A stretch of 64,000 bases of DNA from Comamonadaceae bacterium (GCA_021299875.1 JAJTEW010000009.1:62001-126000), one strand, 5' to 3'; counted from the first letter of the stretch, positions 44,120 to 56,486 are shown. Program-made: numbers and translations. The notes: generated from the sequence alone by a model not told the origin.

Positions 44120-45215
44120 GTGCAGAGATGTTCAGTTTGTTGATCACGTTCATAGCCCTTTGAGTGATCTTGGACTGTTCGATGTGGGCATACCGCATCG
44201 TGGTCTTGATGTCTGAGTGTCCAAGGATTTCTTTGACCTCATAGAGGTTCATTCCGTTTTGAATCAACCGAGTGGCATGAGTGTGACGCAATGTGTGGGC
44301 TGAACACCCTTCGATTCCGGCTCGATCAAACGTCTTTTTGAAGATCTTGGTAAGGCTACCCCTCGCAAGCCCCTTCTTGTTCGTAAAGATGAACTGGTTG
44401 ATTTTTGTTTCACACCTTCTGGTCAGTACTTCATGTACTCTGTCTGTCATGTACAGAACTGATTCATTGTTGACCTTGGACCTCCACAACTGAATGGTCC
44501 TTTGTTCTAGGTCGATTTTGGACCACTCAAGCGAACAGATCTCCCCGTGTCTGGCTCCTGTGTCCAGAAGAAGGATTAACAGGTCATAGAAGTCTTGCAT
44601 CTGATTCCTGATGTCGACCCTTCTTGTGTCATACGGAGCTACGTATTTGATTTCACGGATCGGATCAGCTGCTCTAAGTAGTCTTTGCTCCTCCTCAGTC
44701 GACAGGTACCTCAGGCGCCCCTTAGGTAACTTGATCGATGGCATTTCTACTTCAGACACTTGGTACCCAAGCTTCCGCATGTACTTGATCATCCCTCCCA
44801 CCTGATTCATCACATGTTTGATGGTCTGGTTGGAGTAGTTGTTTGACTGCAGAAGTTGGCGGAACCTGTCGATTTCAATGGTCGTGATCTGATGGACGTA
44901 TAGAACGTGTTTAAAGTGGTTGGAAGCCTTTTCACACCAGTGGACTGTGTACTTGATACTCTTGATGTGGGACTTGGACTTGATGAATAACTGGAACCCC
45001 TTGGTGATTTCTATGGGGGACTTAAGACCCAACTGGCTTTGTTCAATCAGTTGTTTGCGCCACTGGGCTTCAATGTTTAGAGCAAGTTGCTTGTCAGTGG
45101 TCTTGGAGGACTTGATATAGGTCTTTCCGTTGTACTGGAACTGGATGTAGAAGTACTTGGAACCATTGCGTTTGGAGACAGACATTTGGAGGGGTTTGGG
45201 TTGTTTAAACTCCAC
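44097..45215 (-). CDS. Tyrosine recombinase (integrase)
   Basis: 372 residues. An N-terminal SAM-like core-binding domain (about 65-150) precedes the catalytic domain with Arg222 (TGARHGEI), a lysine near 247, His307 and Arg310 (HTLRHTHATRL), His333 (LGHSDIKTTM) and the nucleophile Tyr342. All are intact, so the enzyme should integrate and excise the element at the tRNA-Arg repeat. An internal Met (45185) is an alternative start. It is convergent with the polymerase operon. Confidence 0.93.
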   Translation of the reverse strand: MEFKQPKPLQMSVSKRNGSKYFYIQFQYNGKTYIKSSKTTDKQLALNIEAQWRKQLIEQSQLGLKSPIEITKGFQLFIKSKSHIKSIKYTVHWCEKASNHFKHVLYVHQITTIEIDRFRQLLQSNNYSNQTIKHVMNQVGGMIKYMRKLGYQVSEVEMPSIKLPKGRLRYLSTEEEQRLLRAADPIREIKYVAPYDTRRVDIRNQMQDFYDLLILLLDTGARHGEICSLEWSKIDLEQRTIQLWRSKVNNESVLYMTDRVHEVLTRRCETKINQFIFTNKKGLARGSLTKIFKKTFDRAGIEGCSAHTLRHTHATRLIQNGMNLYEVKEILGHSDIKTTMRYAHIEQSKITQRAMNVINKLNISALNDSQSQ

Positions 45216-45258
45216 GATCCCCTAGATTTCAGGGGTAGACAACGATTGATTCCAAGTC

Positions 45259-45306
45259 CCAACCGTCAATTTGATTGACGGTTGGAGTGGGTGGAAACAC
45301 CCACTC
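45259..45306. repeat. Tandem hairpins upstream of the integrase
   Basis: CCAACCGTCAA-TTTGA-TTGACGGTTGG (45259-45285, 11-bp perfect stem), immediately followed by GAGTGGGTG-GAAA-CACCCACTC (45285-45306, 9-bp stem with a GAAA tetraloop). The first is shared in degenerate form with 40314-40340. Confidence 0.8.
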
Positions 45307-45323
45307 AGTCCAGAAGTATTGTT

Positions 45324-45380
45324 TGGGATAACGAACCGGATTTTTCTGTATTCTTTAAAGAAACCCAACCCGTTATCCCA
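45324..45380. repeat. Third stem-loop with central palindrome
   Basis: TGGGATAACG (45324-45333) and CGTTATCCCA (45371-45380) are exact inverted arms around a 12-base palindrome TTCTTTAAAGAA (45351-45362). With the two hairpins before it, it fills the gap between the integrase start and the 88-residue gene. Confidence 0.75.
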
Positions 45381-45396
45381 ACTGATTGATCAGGGT

Positions 45397-45663
45397 TCAA
45401 ACCACCACTTTTTGTCTCCTTAGTTTCCGTGTGACGTTGTAGAAGTATGTTGGACTTCCCTTTGGTGTGATGTTTGCGCCTTCAATGAACGCTTGAAGGA
45501 CCACTTCCCTTGATTCATCCTTCAGGATCTTGAAGATTTCCATTGCAGCCGCAGCTTTCGATCCTTGTTCAACTAGCACCTGTTGACCAATCCTGATGGC
45601 ATCCTTGTACAAAGATGGATTGACAGGGGATGGGATCAGTTGGGTTTCAATGTTTGTATTCAC
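45397..45663 (-). CDS. 88-residue small protein of the element
   Basis: GTG 45663 is preferred because GGAG lies eight bases upstream and it overlaps the preceding gene's stop by 17 bases, giving translational coupling; a longer frame reaches 45741. The product is helical (LVEQGSKAAAAMEIFKILKD) and ends in a basic tail (FYNVTRKLRRQKVVV) like several small phage and plasmid DNA-binding proteins. No family assigned. It may be an accessory recombination or replication factor (inference). Confidence 0.6.
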   Translation of the reverse strand: MNTNIETQLIPSPVNPSLYKDAIRIGQQVLVEQGSKAAAAMEIFKILKDESREVVLQAFIEGANITPKGSPTYFYNVTRKLRRQKVVV

Positions 45664-45859
45664 AGTAGACGCTCCACAGAGTGTTGATGATTTCCATGGC
45701 TTGTTCAGGATGTAGTCCCTCCAAGCCAGAGATGTCCTCAAAGAGATCGAATGAGATGCCTGTGAACTGATGACGGGTCAATGTGAGTCCGTGTTGATCT
45801 CGAATGATTGATATCAACGACTGGAGTTCATCTGGGCTGAAATATTTCACTGGCGCCAC
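45647..45859 (-). CDS. 70-residue small protein of the element
   Basis: Starts at GTG 45859 or, better placed after AGGTGG, at GTG 45850. The product is acidic and helical (SPDELQSLISIIRDQHGL, GLHPEQAMEIINTLWSVY). It is coupled to the 88-residue gene and is the first element gene inward from the tRNA end. No family recognised; excisionase-like function is a possibility by position only. Confidence 0.6.
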   Translation of the reverse strand: MAPVKYFSPDELQSLISIIRDQHGLTLTRHQFTGISFDLFEDISGLEGLHPEQAMEIINTLWSVYCEYKH

Positions 45860-46151
45860 CTAGATCAAATGAGGTGCTGTGAGGGTCCATTGGAATTAGG
45901 GAATGGACAACGAGGTTGTTGCCCTACTTCTGAGAGGGATGACTGACGAGTCTTTAGATCTTGGCTCTGGTCTGTTGACTTGAGACCATAAATTGTTGAG
46001 CACCCTTAAGCGGGCATCCAAAACTGGTCGAGAATGTGTCGACCCAATCCAACCCCAGTCTGGATCAACTCACTGGTTAAACTCTGCCTAAATCCAAGGC
46101 ATCCAGCAGACTTTGAAGGTCGTCAAGGTCGGTACCCTTGCCGGGTTCAAA
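45860..46151. other. Right non-coding end of the element
   Basis: 292 bases between the small-protein pair and the tRNA-Arg. No gene or strong repeat is seen. It should contain the promoter of the minus-strand small genes and, adjacent to the attachment repeat, integrase arm sites, but none could be picked out with confidence. Confidence 0.5.
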
Positions 46152-46227
46152 TGGTGCGGCTGGCGGGGATCGAACCCACGACCCTTGGCTTCGGAGGCCA
46201 ATACTCTATCCACTGAGCTACAGCCGC
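46152..46227 (-). tRNA. tRNA-Arg(CCG)
   Basis: A 76-base cloverleaf on the minus strand: acceptor GCGGCTG paired with CAGCCGC, discriminator A and encoded CCA, anticodon stem TTGGC/GCCAA around loop CTCCGAA, giving anticodon CCG. The 3' 46 bases are duplicated at the left end of the element, so the gene is regenerated by the integrated element's own copy. The T arm (GTGGGTTCGATCCCC) is normal. Confidence 0.96.
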
Positions 46228-46367
46228 ACATTGGAGTTGCTGATTATCACACGGCTTGTTCCTTGACTTGTCCGTTTTGAAAGATCGGTGAAGGGTGGGA
46301 CGCTATAATCGCAGGTTGATTTTGATCACCAACACAGCCCTTGCGGCCATCCCCCAAAGAGGATTTC

Positions 46368-46889
46368 ATGAGCGACAACAGCCACGATCAACACGAAGCC
46401 CACACAGGCCCCGTTAAAACGCCCATGCAGATGCTGATGCTGAGTTTTGCCTCGTTTGTTATCCCCGTGTTCATCATCATCGGCTTGGTGTTTTATGTGA
46501 CCTCGGAGAACAAGCCGGCCGCTGGCGCTGTAGACGTCGAGAAGGCCACCGCACTTCGCATCCAAAAAGTGGGCACCGTTGAAGTACGTGATGCCAATCG
46601 CCCTCTCAAAAATGGCGATGAGGTTTACAAAGCACAGTGTGCCGCTTGCCATGAAGCAGGGGCTGCTGGCGCGCCCAAGTTCGCAGTGGCGAGCGCATGG
46701 AGTGGTCGCTTGGGCCAAGGCCTGGATGGCTTGGTCAATTCTGCCTTGAAGGGCAAGGGCGCCATGGGGGCGCAAGCCGGCGGTGACTTCAACGATACCG
46801 AAATTGCTCGCGCCGTGGTTTATTTGGTCAACAGCGCTGGCGGTAAATTTGAAGTGCCCAAAGCACCTGCTGCAGAAGCCGCCAAATAA
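46368..46889 (+). CDS. Membrane-anchored cytochrome c5-type protein
   Basis: 173 residues from ATG 46368 (AGAGGA upstream). One N-terminal helix (about 24-44) anchors it in the inner membrane. The haem motif CAACH is at 91-95, and the class I fold with a distal Met is plausible in the Gly/Ala-rich loop. It probably carries electrons between bc1 complex and a terminal oxidase. It ends at a bidirectional terminator. Confidence 0.88.
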   Translation: MSDNSHDQHEAHTGPVKTPMQMLMLSFASFVIPVFIIIGLVFYVTSENKPAAGAVDVEKATALRIQKVGTVEVRDANRPLKNGDEVYKAQCAACHEAGAAGAPKFAVASAWSGRLGQGLDGLVNSALKGKGAMGAQAGGDFNDTEIARAVVYLVNSAGGKFEVPKAPAAEAAK

Positions 46890-46904
46890 TCATCAATTTT
46901 TTTC

Positions 46905-46935
46905 AAAAAACCGACGCTTTGCCGTCGGTTTTTTT
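46905..46935. terminator. Bidirectional terminator
   Basis: AAAAAACCGACG and CGTCGGTTTTTTT enclose a six-base loop, giving a T-run on both strands, between the cytochrome gene and a convergent conserved hypothetical gene whose stop lies inside it. Confidence 0.85.
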
Positions 46936-47488
46936 ATGCCTTGTCCGTTGGTTGGGCTTGCGCCCGTTGGGGGCTGCGCTCGTACCCAAAGAGTTCCGGC
47001 AATTCACGGGACTGACACGCCTGACACGCCCAAATCCCTTGCTCCAAGGCCGATGCAAGTCTGGGAACATCCATGGTGTGCACGAGTCCAAAACCCAAGT
47101 CGGTTTGCAGATAGGCTCGGCCCGTTTCGTCGAGCCAACACGCTTGGGGATGTGCCGAAGCCCCCGTGTGTGCATTCACCTCAAATGCGTCGTTCATGCG
47201 CCAGATGAAGGGGGTCACTGCCAGTTCAATGAAGACCCGTTGGGGTCCATTTTGAAAAAACCACCAGCCTTTCTCATTGCACGCGTAATTGCGCTCGATG
47301 AATGCAATGAGCTTTTCGTGTTGCAACACCGCGCCCTTTGCAGCGCTCGGGCCCTCTTGAAATGACCCCCAAGCCTGCACCCGATCATCGCGCATCAGCC
47401 ATTGGCCACGGGCATCGAGCCCAAGCCACCCATAGCAATCGGGCACATGGGGCCACTTGGCCATGGCTTGTCGAACAATGTCATCCAT
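46934..47488 (-). CDS. Conserved hypothetical protein
   Basis: 184 residues. Begins MDDIVRQAMAKWPHVPDCYG and contains WLGLDARGQWLMRDD, QNGPQRVFIELAVTP and a C-terminal CQAC pair. This looks like a Burkholderiales-conserved protein family of unknown function that accompanies the cytochrome c gene. No signal peptide or membrane segment. It follows the alpha/beta hydrolase gene by three bases, so they are co-transcribed. Confidence 0.65.
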   Translation of the reverse strand: MDDIVRQAMAKWPHVPDCYGWLGLDARGQWLMRDDRVQAWGSFQEGPSAAKGAVLQHEKLIAFIERNYACNEKGWWFFQNGPQRVFIELAVTPFIWRMNDAFEVNAHTGASAHPQACWLDETGRAYLQTDLGFGLVHTMDVPRLASALEQGIWACQACQSRELPELFGYERSPQRAQAQPTDKA

Positions 47489-47491
47489 TCT

Positions 47492-48505
47492 TCAATCCTC
47501 TCGCTGCTTTATGCCTACGATAGGCTGTCCTGCTGCTGCCATGAGCCAGCGGCCCACGGCCTCGGGCATGTGCAACACATGCCCAGGCCATGCTCCTGAA
47601 GCGAACCCCACGTGGCCGCCATGTTGGGGTTGCCACAAGGTGACACTGCTCGACACATCGCACTTTTGCGGCAAGCTCTGAGCCGGTACAAACGGATCGT
47701 TGCAGGCATTCAAGGCCAATGCGGGCAACCGGATGTCGCGCATCAGCGGCTTGGCCGAAGCTCTCGCCCAGTAATCTGGGGTGTCTTTGAAGCCATGCAA
47801 TGGCGCCGTAAAGGCATTGTCAAACGCATACAAATCTGAGGCGTTCAACATGGCTTTTTTATCGAACAAACCCGGAAACTGCGCCCATTTGGCCAATGCT
47901 TTGGGTTTCATGCTCTTCAGAAACATCGGGGTGTAGAGGTACCGGTTCAGCCCTTTGCCTATGGCTGCACCACTGAGGGCCAAGTCTAAGGGTGAACAGA
48001 TGGCGGCAATGGCTTGGGCAGATTGGCTGGCTTGATGTCCATGCTCTGCGGCCCATCGCATCAAAGCATTGCCGCCCAATGAGACTCCAGCGGCCAGCAG
48101 AACACTGCCGCCCCGCTGCTGGTGCTCTTGTTTCAAGCGTTTGAGGACCCAATCGATCTCTGCATGGTCGCCTGAATGGTAAGCCCGCGGTGCAAGGTTG
48201 ATCTGACCACTGCAGCCCCGGAAATGGGGCATGGCCAGATGGATATCCTGCTCTGCCGACCAATCGGCGAAGGCCTGTGCGTAATGGCTGGCCGATGAGC
48301 CTTCGAGGCCATGAAACAACACCAACATCGGCCTGCTGCCACAACTGGCATTTTGGTGATCGACATCCACAAAGTCGCCATCTGGCGCATTCCAGCGCGT
48401 ACGCTGCAGTGGCAATGCTGTTCGGCTTCTTTTCTTGGCATACAGCGCAGACCATATGGTTTGGGCATGCCCCCCAGGCAGCCAAACGGGTGCAGCATAC
48501 TTCAT
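47492..48505 (-). CDS. YheT-family alpha/beta hydrolase
   Basis: 337 residues from ATG 48505, four bases after the preceding stop. WLPGGHAQTIW, LVLFHGLEGSSASHYA, the nucleophile GVSLGGNAL, acid in LNACNDPFVP and His in QHGGHVGFA give a complete catalytic triad. YheT/ABHD1-type hydrolases act on esters or lipids; the substrate is unknown. Confidence 0.88.
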   Translation of the reverse strand: MKYAAPVWLPGGHAQTIWSALYAKKRSRTALPLQRTRWNAPDGDFVDVDHQNASCGSRPMLVLFHGLEGSSASHYAQAFADWSAEQDIHLAMPHFRGCSGQINLAPRAYHSGDHAEIDWVLKRLKQEHQQRGGSVLLAAGVSLGGNALMRWAAEHGHQASQSAQAIAAICSPLDLALSGAAIGKGLNRYLYTPMFLKSMKPKALAKWAQFPGLFDKKAMLNASDLYAFDNAFTAPLHGFKDTPDYWARASAKPLMRDIRLPALALNACNDPFVPAQSLPQKCDVSSSVTLWQPQHGGHVGFASGAWPGHVLHMPEAVGRWLMAAAGQPIVGIKQRED

Positions 48506-48509
48506 CGGA

Positions 48510-48959
48510 TCAGTGCAACACGGTGGGTTTTGCGCCGGTATCGGCGGAGTCATTGGCTGTTCCCGGGCTGGTATGGTGCGCCACCATGCGCCAGCCCTGA
48601 GCCGTCTTGTGGTAAACGTTGGTGGCAATCACATAGGCCTGCTTGGGGCCTTGAGGGGTAATGACCTCGACACGCTCGACAAGGTGGTGAACCGATGAGG
48701 CCAAAGATTCAATTTTGTACACCCGCTCTGGATAGGCCTGCACGCTCCCATTGCTGAACATGCTTTCAAATGTTGCCCTGATGGCGCCTGCACCGATCAT
48801 GCGTCCACCTCCCGGGTGGACACACACAATCTCATCTTCTTCGGCCCAACACGCCATGAGCTTTTCCAGATCGGCGTTGTGCAGGGCTTCGTAAAAAGCC
48901 TGCTCCACGTCATCGGGTGTTCCTCCCAACAATGCAGCATTCATCTTTGCGCGTTTCAT
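48510..48959 (-). CDS. SnoaL/DUF4440-like protein
   Basis: About 149 residues from ATG 48959 (alternatives at 48989 and 48944). An NTF2-like cone fold: VEQAFYEALHNADLEKLMAC, VHPGGGRMIGAGAIRATFES, YVIATNVYHKTAQGWRMVAHHTS. Members include isomerases and unknown small-molecule binders. It forms a unit with the hydrolase and hypothetical genes. Confidence 0.8.
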   Translation of the reverse strand: MKRAKMNAALLGGTPDDVEQAFYEALHNADLEKLMACWAEEDEIVCVHPGGGRMIGAGAIRATFESMFSNGSVQAYPERVYKIESLASSVHHLVERVEVITPQGPKQAYVIATNVYHKTAQGWRMVAHHTSPGTANDSADTGAKPTVLH

Positions 48960-48997
48960 GTGTATTTTTACCTGTGGATTGGCTGTCATTTTGCCAA

Positions 48998-49029
48998 CAA
49001 AAAACCCGGTTGCATTGCTGCACCGGGTT
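48998..49029 (-). terminator. Terminator of the atp operon
   Basis: AACCCGGT and ACCGGGTT arms (49003-49010, 49022-49029) with an inner GCA/TGC extension. On the minus strand it is followed by a T-run, 50 bases past the atpC stop. Confidence 0.82.
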
Positions 49030-49076
49030 GTGTGTGTTGCCGTACCCAAAGGGACAGCCGTGGTCGATCGCGTGAA

Positions 49077-49490
49077 TTACTTTTTGCGGTATTTGCGCAG
49101 TGCAGACAACTGAGCGGCCAAAACCGCCAATTCAGACTGAGCCACTGCCAAATCAATTTCACTTTTCGCGTTGCGCAGGGCCTCTTCTGCCAATTGCTTG
49201 GCTGCGTTGGCTTTTTCTTCGTCGAGGTCTTTGCCGCGGATCGCCGTGTCGGACAGCACGGTCACGCAGTCAGGCTGCACTTCCAAAATGCCACCGGCCA
49301 CGAAAACGAATTCCTCGCCACCGTCTGCTTTTTCGATGCGAACCGAGCCGGCTTTGATGCGGGTGATCAGGGGGGTGTGGCGTGGGTAAATGCCCAATTC
49401 GCCAGACTCACCCGGCAAAGCCACAAATCGGGCTTTGCCCGACCAGATGGTCTCTTCGGCACTGACCACGTCAACGTGGATGGTGTTCAT
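49077..49490 (-). CDS. atpC: ATP synthase epsilon subunit
   Basis: 137 residues: N-terminal beta-sandwich ([34 protein letters not shown]) and C-terminal helical hairpin. It is the last gene of the operon and connects F1 rotation to the c-ring. Normal length and no defects. Confidence 0.94.
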   Translation of the reverse strand: MNTIHVDVVSAEETIWSGKARFVALPGESGELGIYPRHTPLITRIKAGSVRIEKADGGEEFVFVAGGILEVQPDCVTVLSDTAIRGKDLDEEKANAAKQLAEEALRNAKSEIDLAVAQSELAVLAAQLSALRKYRKK

Positions 49491-49559
49491 GTTTACTCCT
49501 TAAAAAGGTGCTTTCAAGCGGGCATTGGGGAAGCTGAACCAGCCAGCCCCAACGCGTGC

Positions 49560-51886
<2,327 letters not shown>

Positions 51887-51913
51887 CAGAGGCTCCTTTT
51901 GATCAGGTGGAAA

Positions 51914-53467
51914 TTAAGCAAAGCTTTTCTTGAACGCTGTGACAGCCGTGGTCAATTCGGCTTCCGCCTCTTTGTCCAAAGCTTTGGAGCTTTCAATTTT
52001 GGCCAACAATGCTGCGCACGAGTCTTTGAGGTAAGCATGCAAGCCGTGTTCGAATGCCAAGACTTTCTTGACATCGATGTCATCCATGAAACCTTTGTTG
52101 ACCGCAAACAGGCTGGCACCCATCAAGCTGATCGACAGAGGGCTGTACTGGGCTTGCTTGAGCAATTCGGTCACGCGGGCACCACGGTCGAGTTGTTTGC
52201 GTGTGGACTCGTCCAGATCGGAAGCGAACTGAGCGAAAGCCGCCAATTCACGGTACTGGGCCAAGTCGGTACGGATACCGCCGGACTGACCTTTGATGAT
52301 CTTGGTTTGCGCCGAACTACCGACGCGAGACACCGAAATACCGGCGTTGATCGCAGGGCGGATACCGGCGTTGAACAACGAGGTTTCCAAGAAAATCTGA
52401 CCGTCGGTGATCGAAATCACGTTGGTCGGCACGAAGGCAGACACGTCACCGGCTTGGGTTTCGATGATGGGCAGCGCCGTCAAAGAACCTGTCTTGCCCG
52501 TCACAGCACCTTTGGTGAAGGCTTCGACGTAATCGGCGTTCACGCGGGCTGCACGCTCGAGCAAGCGGCTGTGCAAATAGAACACGTCACCAGGGTAGGC
52601 TTCGCGGCCTGGTGGGCGGCGCAAGAGCAAGGACACTTGACGGTAGGCCACAGCTTGCTTGGACAGATCGTCATAGACGATCAAAGCATCTTCGCCGCGG
52701 TCACGGAAGTATTCGCCCATGGTGCAGCCGGAGTAAGCCGACACGTACTGCATGGCAGCGGATTCGGAGGCGGAAGCTGCCACAACGATGGTGTACTCCA
52801 TCGCGCCAGCTTGTTCCAGAGCACGCACCACGTTTTTGATCGACGAGGCTTTTTGGCCAATCGCGACATAAACGCAGGTCATGTTCTGACCTTTTTGGTT
52901 GATGATGGCGTCGATCGCGACGGCAGTTTTGCCGGTCTGACGGTCACCGATGATCAATTCGCGCTGACCACGGCCCACAGGCACCATGGAGTCAATCGAC
53001 TTCAGGCCGGTTTGCATGGGCTGGTCCACCGATTTACGTGCGATCACGCCAGGGGCGACTTTTTCGATCACGTCGGTCATCTTGGCGTTGATCGGGCCTT
53101 TGCCGTCAATCGGCTGGCCCAAGGCGTTCACCACGCGGCCAATCAATTCAGGGCCGACGGGGACTTCCAAAATGCGGCCGGTGCACTTGACCGTGTCGCC
53201 TTCGGAGATGTGCTCGTACTCACCCAAGATCACGGCGCCCACCGAGTCACGCTCGAGGTTCAGGGCCAGACCAAAAGTGGCAGCACCATCGGCGGTAGAC
53301 GGGAATTCGAGCATTTCGCCCTGCATCACATCAGACAAGCCATGCACGCGAACGATACCGTCGGTCACAGACACCACGGTGCCTTGGTTGCGGATATCGG
53401 CGCTGGCGGACAGCCCTTCAATGCGGCTCTTGATCAGTTCAGAAATTTCTGCGGGATTGAGTTGCAT
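51914..53467 (-). CDS. atpA: ATP synthase alpha subunit
   Basis: 517 residues, with Walker [10 protein letters not shown] (174-182), [14 protein letters not shown] and [20 protein letters not shown]. It carries the non-catalytic nucleotide sites of F1. Normal length. Confidence 0.97.
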   Translation of the reverse strand: MQLNPAEISELIKSRIEGLSASADIRNQGTVVSVTDGIVRVHGLSDVMQGEMLEFPSTADGAATFGLALNLERDSVGAVILGEYEHISEGDTVKCTGRILEVPVGPELIGRVVNALGQPIDGKGPINAKMTDVIEKVAPGVIARKSVDQPMQTGLKSIDSMVPVGRGQRELIIGDRQTGKTAVAIDAIINQKGQNMTCVYVAIGQKASSIKNVVRALEQAGAMEYTIVVAASASESAAMQYVSAYSGCTMGEYFRDRGEDALIVYDDLSKQAVAYRQVSLLLRRPPGREAYPGDVFYLHSRLLERAARVNADYVEAFTKGAVTGKTGSLTALPIIETQAGDVSAFVPTNVISITDGQIFLETSLFNAGIRPAINAGISVSRVGSSAQTKIIKGQSGGIRTDLAQYRELAAFAQFASDLDESTRKQLDRGARVTELLKQAQYSPLSISLMGASLFAVNKGFMDDIDVKKVLAFEHGLHAYLKDSCAALLAKIESSKALDKEAEAELTTAVTAFKKSFA

Positions 53468-53511
53468 GACTCTTTCCTTCTTTCTTTAAATATGTCCGGT
53501 CTCAATCCGCA

Positions 53512-54042
53512 TCAAGCGGTGAGGGCCGATTTCATTTGTTCCAGTCGGGCCTTGACAGAGGTATCGAGCACCTCGTCACCCACCACCACACGAATGCCGC
53601 CAATCAAGTCGGCATCCAATTCAACGCTCACGTTGAGCTTGCGCGCAAAGCGTTTTTCGAGCGTGGACGACAAATCAGCCAAGGCCGAAGCGTCGATGGG
53701 AAATGCGCTACAAACCACCGCGTCAGCGGTGCCACTTTGCGCATTCATGAGGGCCCGGTACTGCTGTGCAACGACAGGCAGTGCACTGAGACGGCGGTTT
53801 TCGATCACCAGGCGCAGGAAGTTTTTGCCAGCCTCTGGCAGTGCTGTGCGCACCACGCCGGAGATCAGGTCAAACGCCTGCTCGTCGGACACTTTGGGGC
53901 TGTCGACAAACTGTTGCAATTGCGCGTTATCGGCAACTGCAGCCAGTTCGTCCAGCCAAGCGGCCGTGCCAGCAAGATCGGATGCCTGCGCTTTGAAAAG
54001 CGCTTCGGCATAAGGGCGGGCGATGGTAGCAAGTTCTGCCAT
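53512..54042 (-). CDS. atpH: ATP synthase delta subunit
   Basis: 176 residues. [14 protein letters not shown] at the start and the C-terminal [19 protein letters not shown] are typical of the OSCP/delta family. It joins F1 to the peripheral stalk. Confidence 0.95.
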   Translation of the reverse strand: MAELATIARPYAEALFKAQASDLAGTAAWLDELAAVADNAQLQQFVDSPKVSDEQAFDLISGVVRTALPEAGKNFLRLVIENRRLSALPVVAQQYRALMNAQSGTADAVVCSAFPIDASALADLSSTLEKRFARKLNVSVELDADLIGGIRVVVGDEVLDTSVKARLEQMKSALTA

Positions 54043-54064
54043 GGTCTTCTCTGGCTGGAGCTTC

Positions 54065-54535
54065 TTACAGCTCGGTCTTGAGGCGGCTCAGCAGATCAGC
54101 GTGGACACCGGCATTGACTTCCTTGCGGAGAATCTGCTCGGCGCCTTTGACGGCCAAAGCTGCGACCTGCTCACGCAGAGCTTCGCGGGCTTTGACAGCC
54201 TGCTGCTCGGCTTCAGCCTTTGCAGCGGCAATGATCTTATTGCCTTCTTCGGTGGCACGAACTTTGGCTTCTTCAACGATGCCATTGGCACGGCGCTCGG
54301 CATCAGCCAAACGCGAAGCCGTCTCGTTGCGCGACTGGGCCAACTCGGCCTCAACACGCGCATTGGCGCTGGAGAGTTCGGCTTTGGCTTTGTCGGCTGC
54401 AGCGAGGCCGTCAGCGATTTTCAGTGCCCGTTCGTCGAGCGCTTTTGTGATCGGGGGCCACACGAATTTCATCGTGAACCACACCAGAATCGCAAAAACG
54501 ATCATCTGAATGAACAGAGTAGCGTTAATGTTCAC
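54065..54535 (-). CDS. atpF: ATP synthase b subunit
   Basis: 156 residues: one N-terminal transmembrane helix ([20 protein letters not shown]) then a long Ala/Glu/Lys-rich coiled coil. It forms the peripheral stalk. No defects. Confidence 0.96.
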   Translation of the reverse strand: MNINATLFIQMIVFAILVWFTMKFVWPPITKALDERALKIADGLAAADKAKAELSSANARVEAELAQSRNETASRLADAERRANGIVEEAKVRATEEGNKIIAAAKAEAEQQAVKAREALREQVAALAVKGAEQILRKEVNAGVHADLLSRLKTEL

Positions 54536-54571
54536 GGTTCAGTCCTTCTTCTGTTGGAAGAGGTACGTGGA

Positions 54572-54829
<258 letters not shown>

Positions 54830-54876
54830 CTAAAATTGAGTGGAAAAAGAAAGAAAAAACAAGGGAAAAAGTGTCA

Positions 54877-55758
<882 letters not shown>

Positions 55759-55773
55759 TCAACAATCCGTTCA

Positions 55774-56289
55774 TTAAATGTTCGACTTCGATTTGGGCTT
55801 CATCCAACCCAGCCACATGGCGAGCCAGTAAACCTTCATCGTCACCACAAAACCGGCCACCAAGGCAAACCAGTTCAATTCCGAAATCACAATGGGCGCC
55901 ACCAAAAGCATCGCCACGGTCAAGATGATCTTGACCAACTCCCAAACAAAAAACCCAACCAATGCAGAAGCCGATGGCGTACGTCGCATTTGCCTGCTCA
56001 TGGCCCGAACAAACACGACGGCCGGCAAAACCACCGCCAAAGTACCCCATGCCGCGGACAACGCCAGTCGAAACTGCCCCCCAATCAACCCGATCAGGAC
56101 TGCCGCCAGGACACCCACAACCACCTGCAAAGCCAACACATGCCAAGGCGAGACCGCTTGGTTTTGTTGCCTCCAAACTTGCGCCTGTTCCGCGGTCAAG
56201 GGCTTGAATTCAGTGTCAAAACCGTCTTGCGCAGGATCTGCCATCTTGGCCGACGTGCCTTTTTCCGACAATGCGCCGATTTTGACCAT
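55774..56289 (-). CDS. atpI: ATP synthase subunit I
   Basis: 171 residues with about four transmembrane helices and a basic loop (MSRQMRRTPSASALVGF). AtpI is a chaperone-like protein for c-ring assembly. It starts the operon; its promoter must lie in the 120 bases upstream, before the CopD-like gene. Confidence 0.85.
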   Translation of the reverse strand: MVKIGALSEKGTSAKMADPAQDGFDTEFKPLTAEQAQVWRQQNQAVSPWHVLALQVVVGVLAAVLIGLIGGQFRLALSAAWGTLAVVLPAVVFVRAMSRQMRRTPSASALVGFFVWELVKIILTVAMLLVAPIVISELNWFALVAGFVVTMKVYWLAMWLGWMKPKSKSNI

Positions 56290-56486
56290 TTCAAATTACA
56301 CCGAAGTTACGGACAACACGGCAATAACTGTAAAGCCTCAGATTATACGTAGAAACCAGTGCCTAACCAACAAAAACAGGTCGACAATCCCCTTCAGACT
56401 GTAAGTTTCTGATGCCAAGAGCGACAATGTCAGCTGGTTTTTGCTGGGTCAATCGTTCACTTGGCAAGAAATCGTCGGGGGTTTTC

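Larger units (their letters stand above)
38222..46197. mobile_element. Pipolin-like integrated element in tRNA-Arg(CCG)
   Basis: Two identical 46-bp repeats (38222-38267 and 46152-46197) flank 7.93 kb (counting one repeat) of AT-rich DNA. The right repeat is the 3' half of an intact tRNA-Arg and the left is a detached duplicate, the expected result of site-specific integration by the tyrosine recombinase encoded at 44097-45215. A family B DNA polymerase with intact exonuclease and polymerase motifs is the main gene. No terminal-protein gene, phage structural gene, Cas1 or conjugation gene is present. This matches pipolins, elements carrying primer-independent PolB (family knowledge); the specific subgroup is inference. 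Confidence 0.85.

Noticed and set aside
38222-46197. Casposon interpretation of the element
   Set aside because: Casposons carry Cas1 as integrase and have terminal inverted repeats. Here the integrase is a clear tyrosine recombinase and the flanks are direct repeats in a tRNA gene.
38222-46197. Prophage or protein-primed linear plasmid
   Set aside because: No capsid, tail, lysis or terminal-protein gene is seen, and the ends are integration repeats rather than terminal inverted repeats.
46034-46216. Short open frame across the tRNA-Arg
   Set aside because: It is antisense to the tRNA and attachment repeat and has no coding features.
51899-54013. 704-residue open frame opposite atpA and atpH
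   Set aside because: It is the complement of two fully conserved ATP synthase genes.
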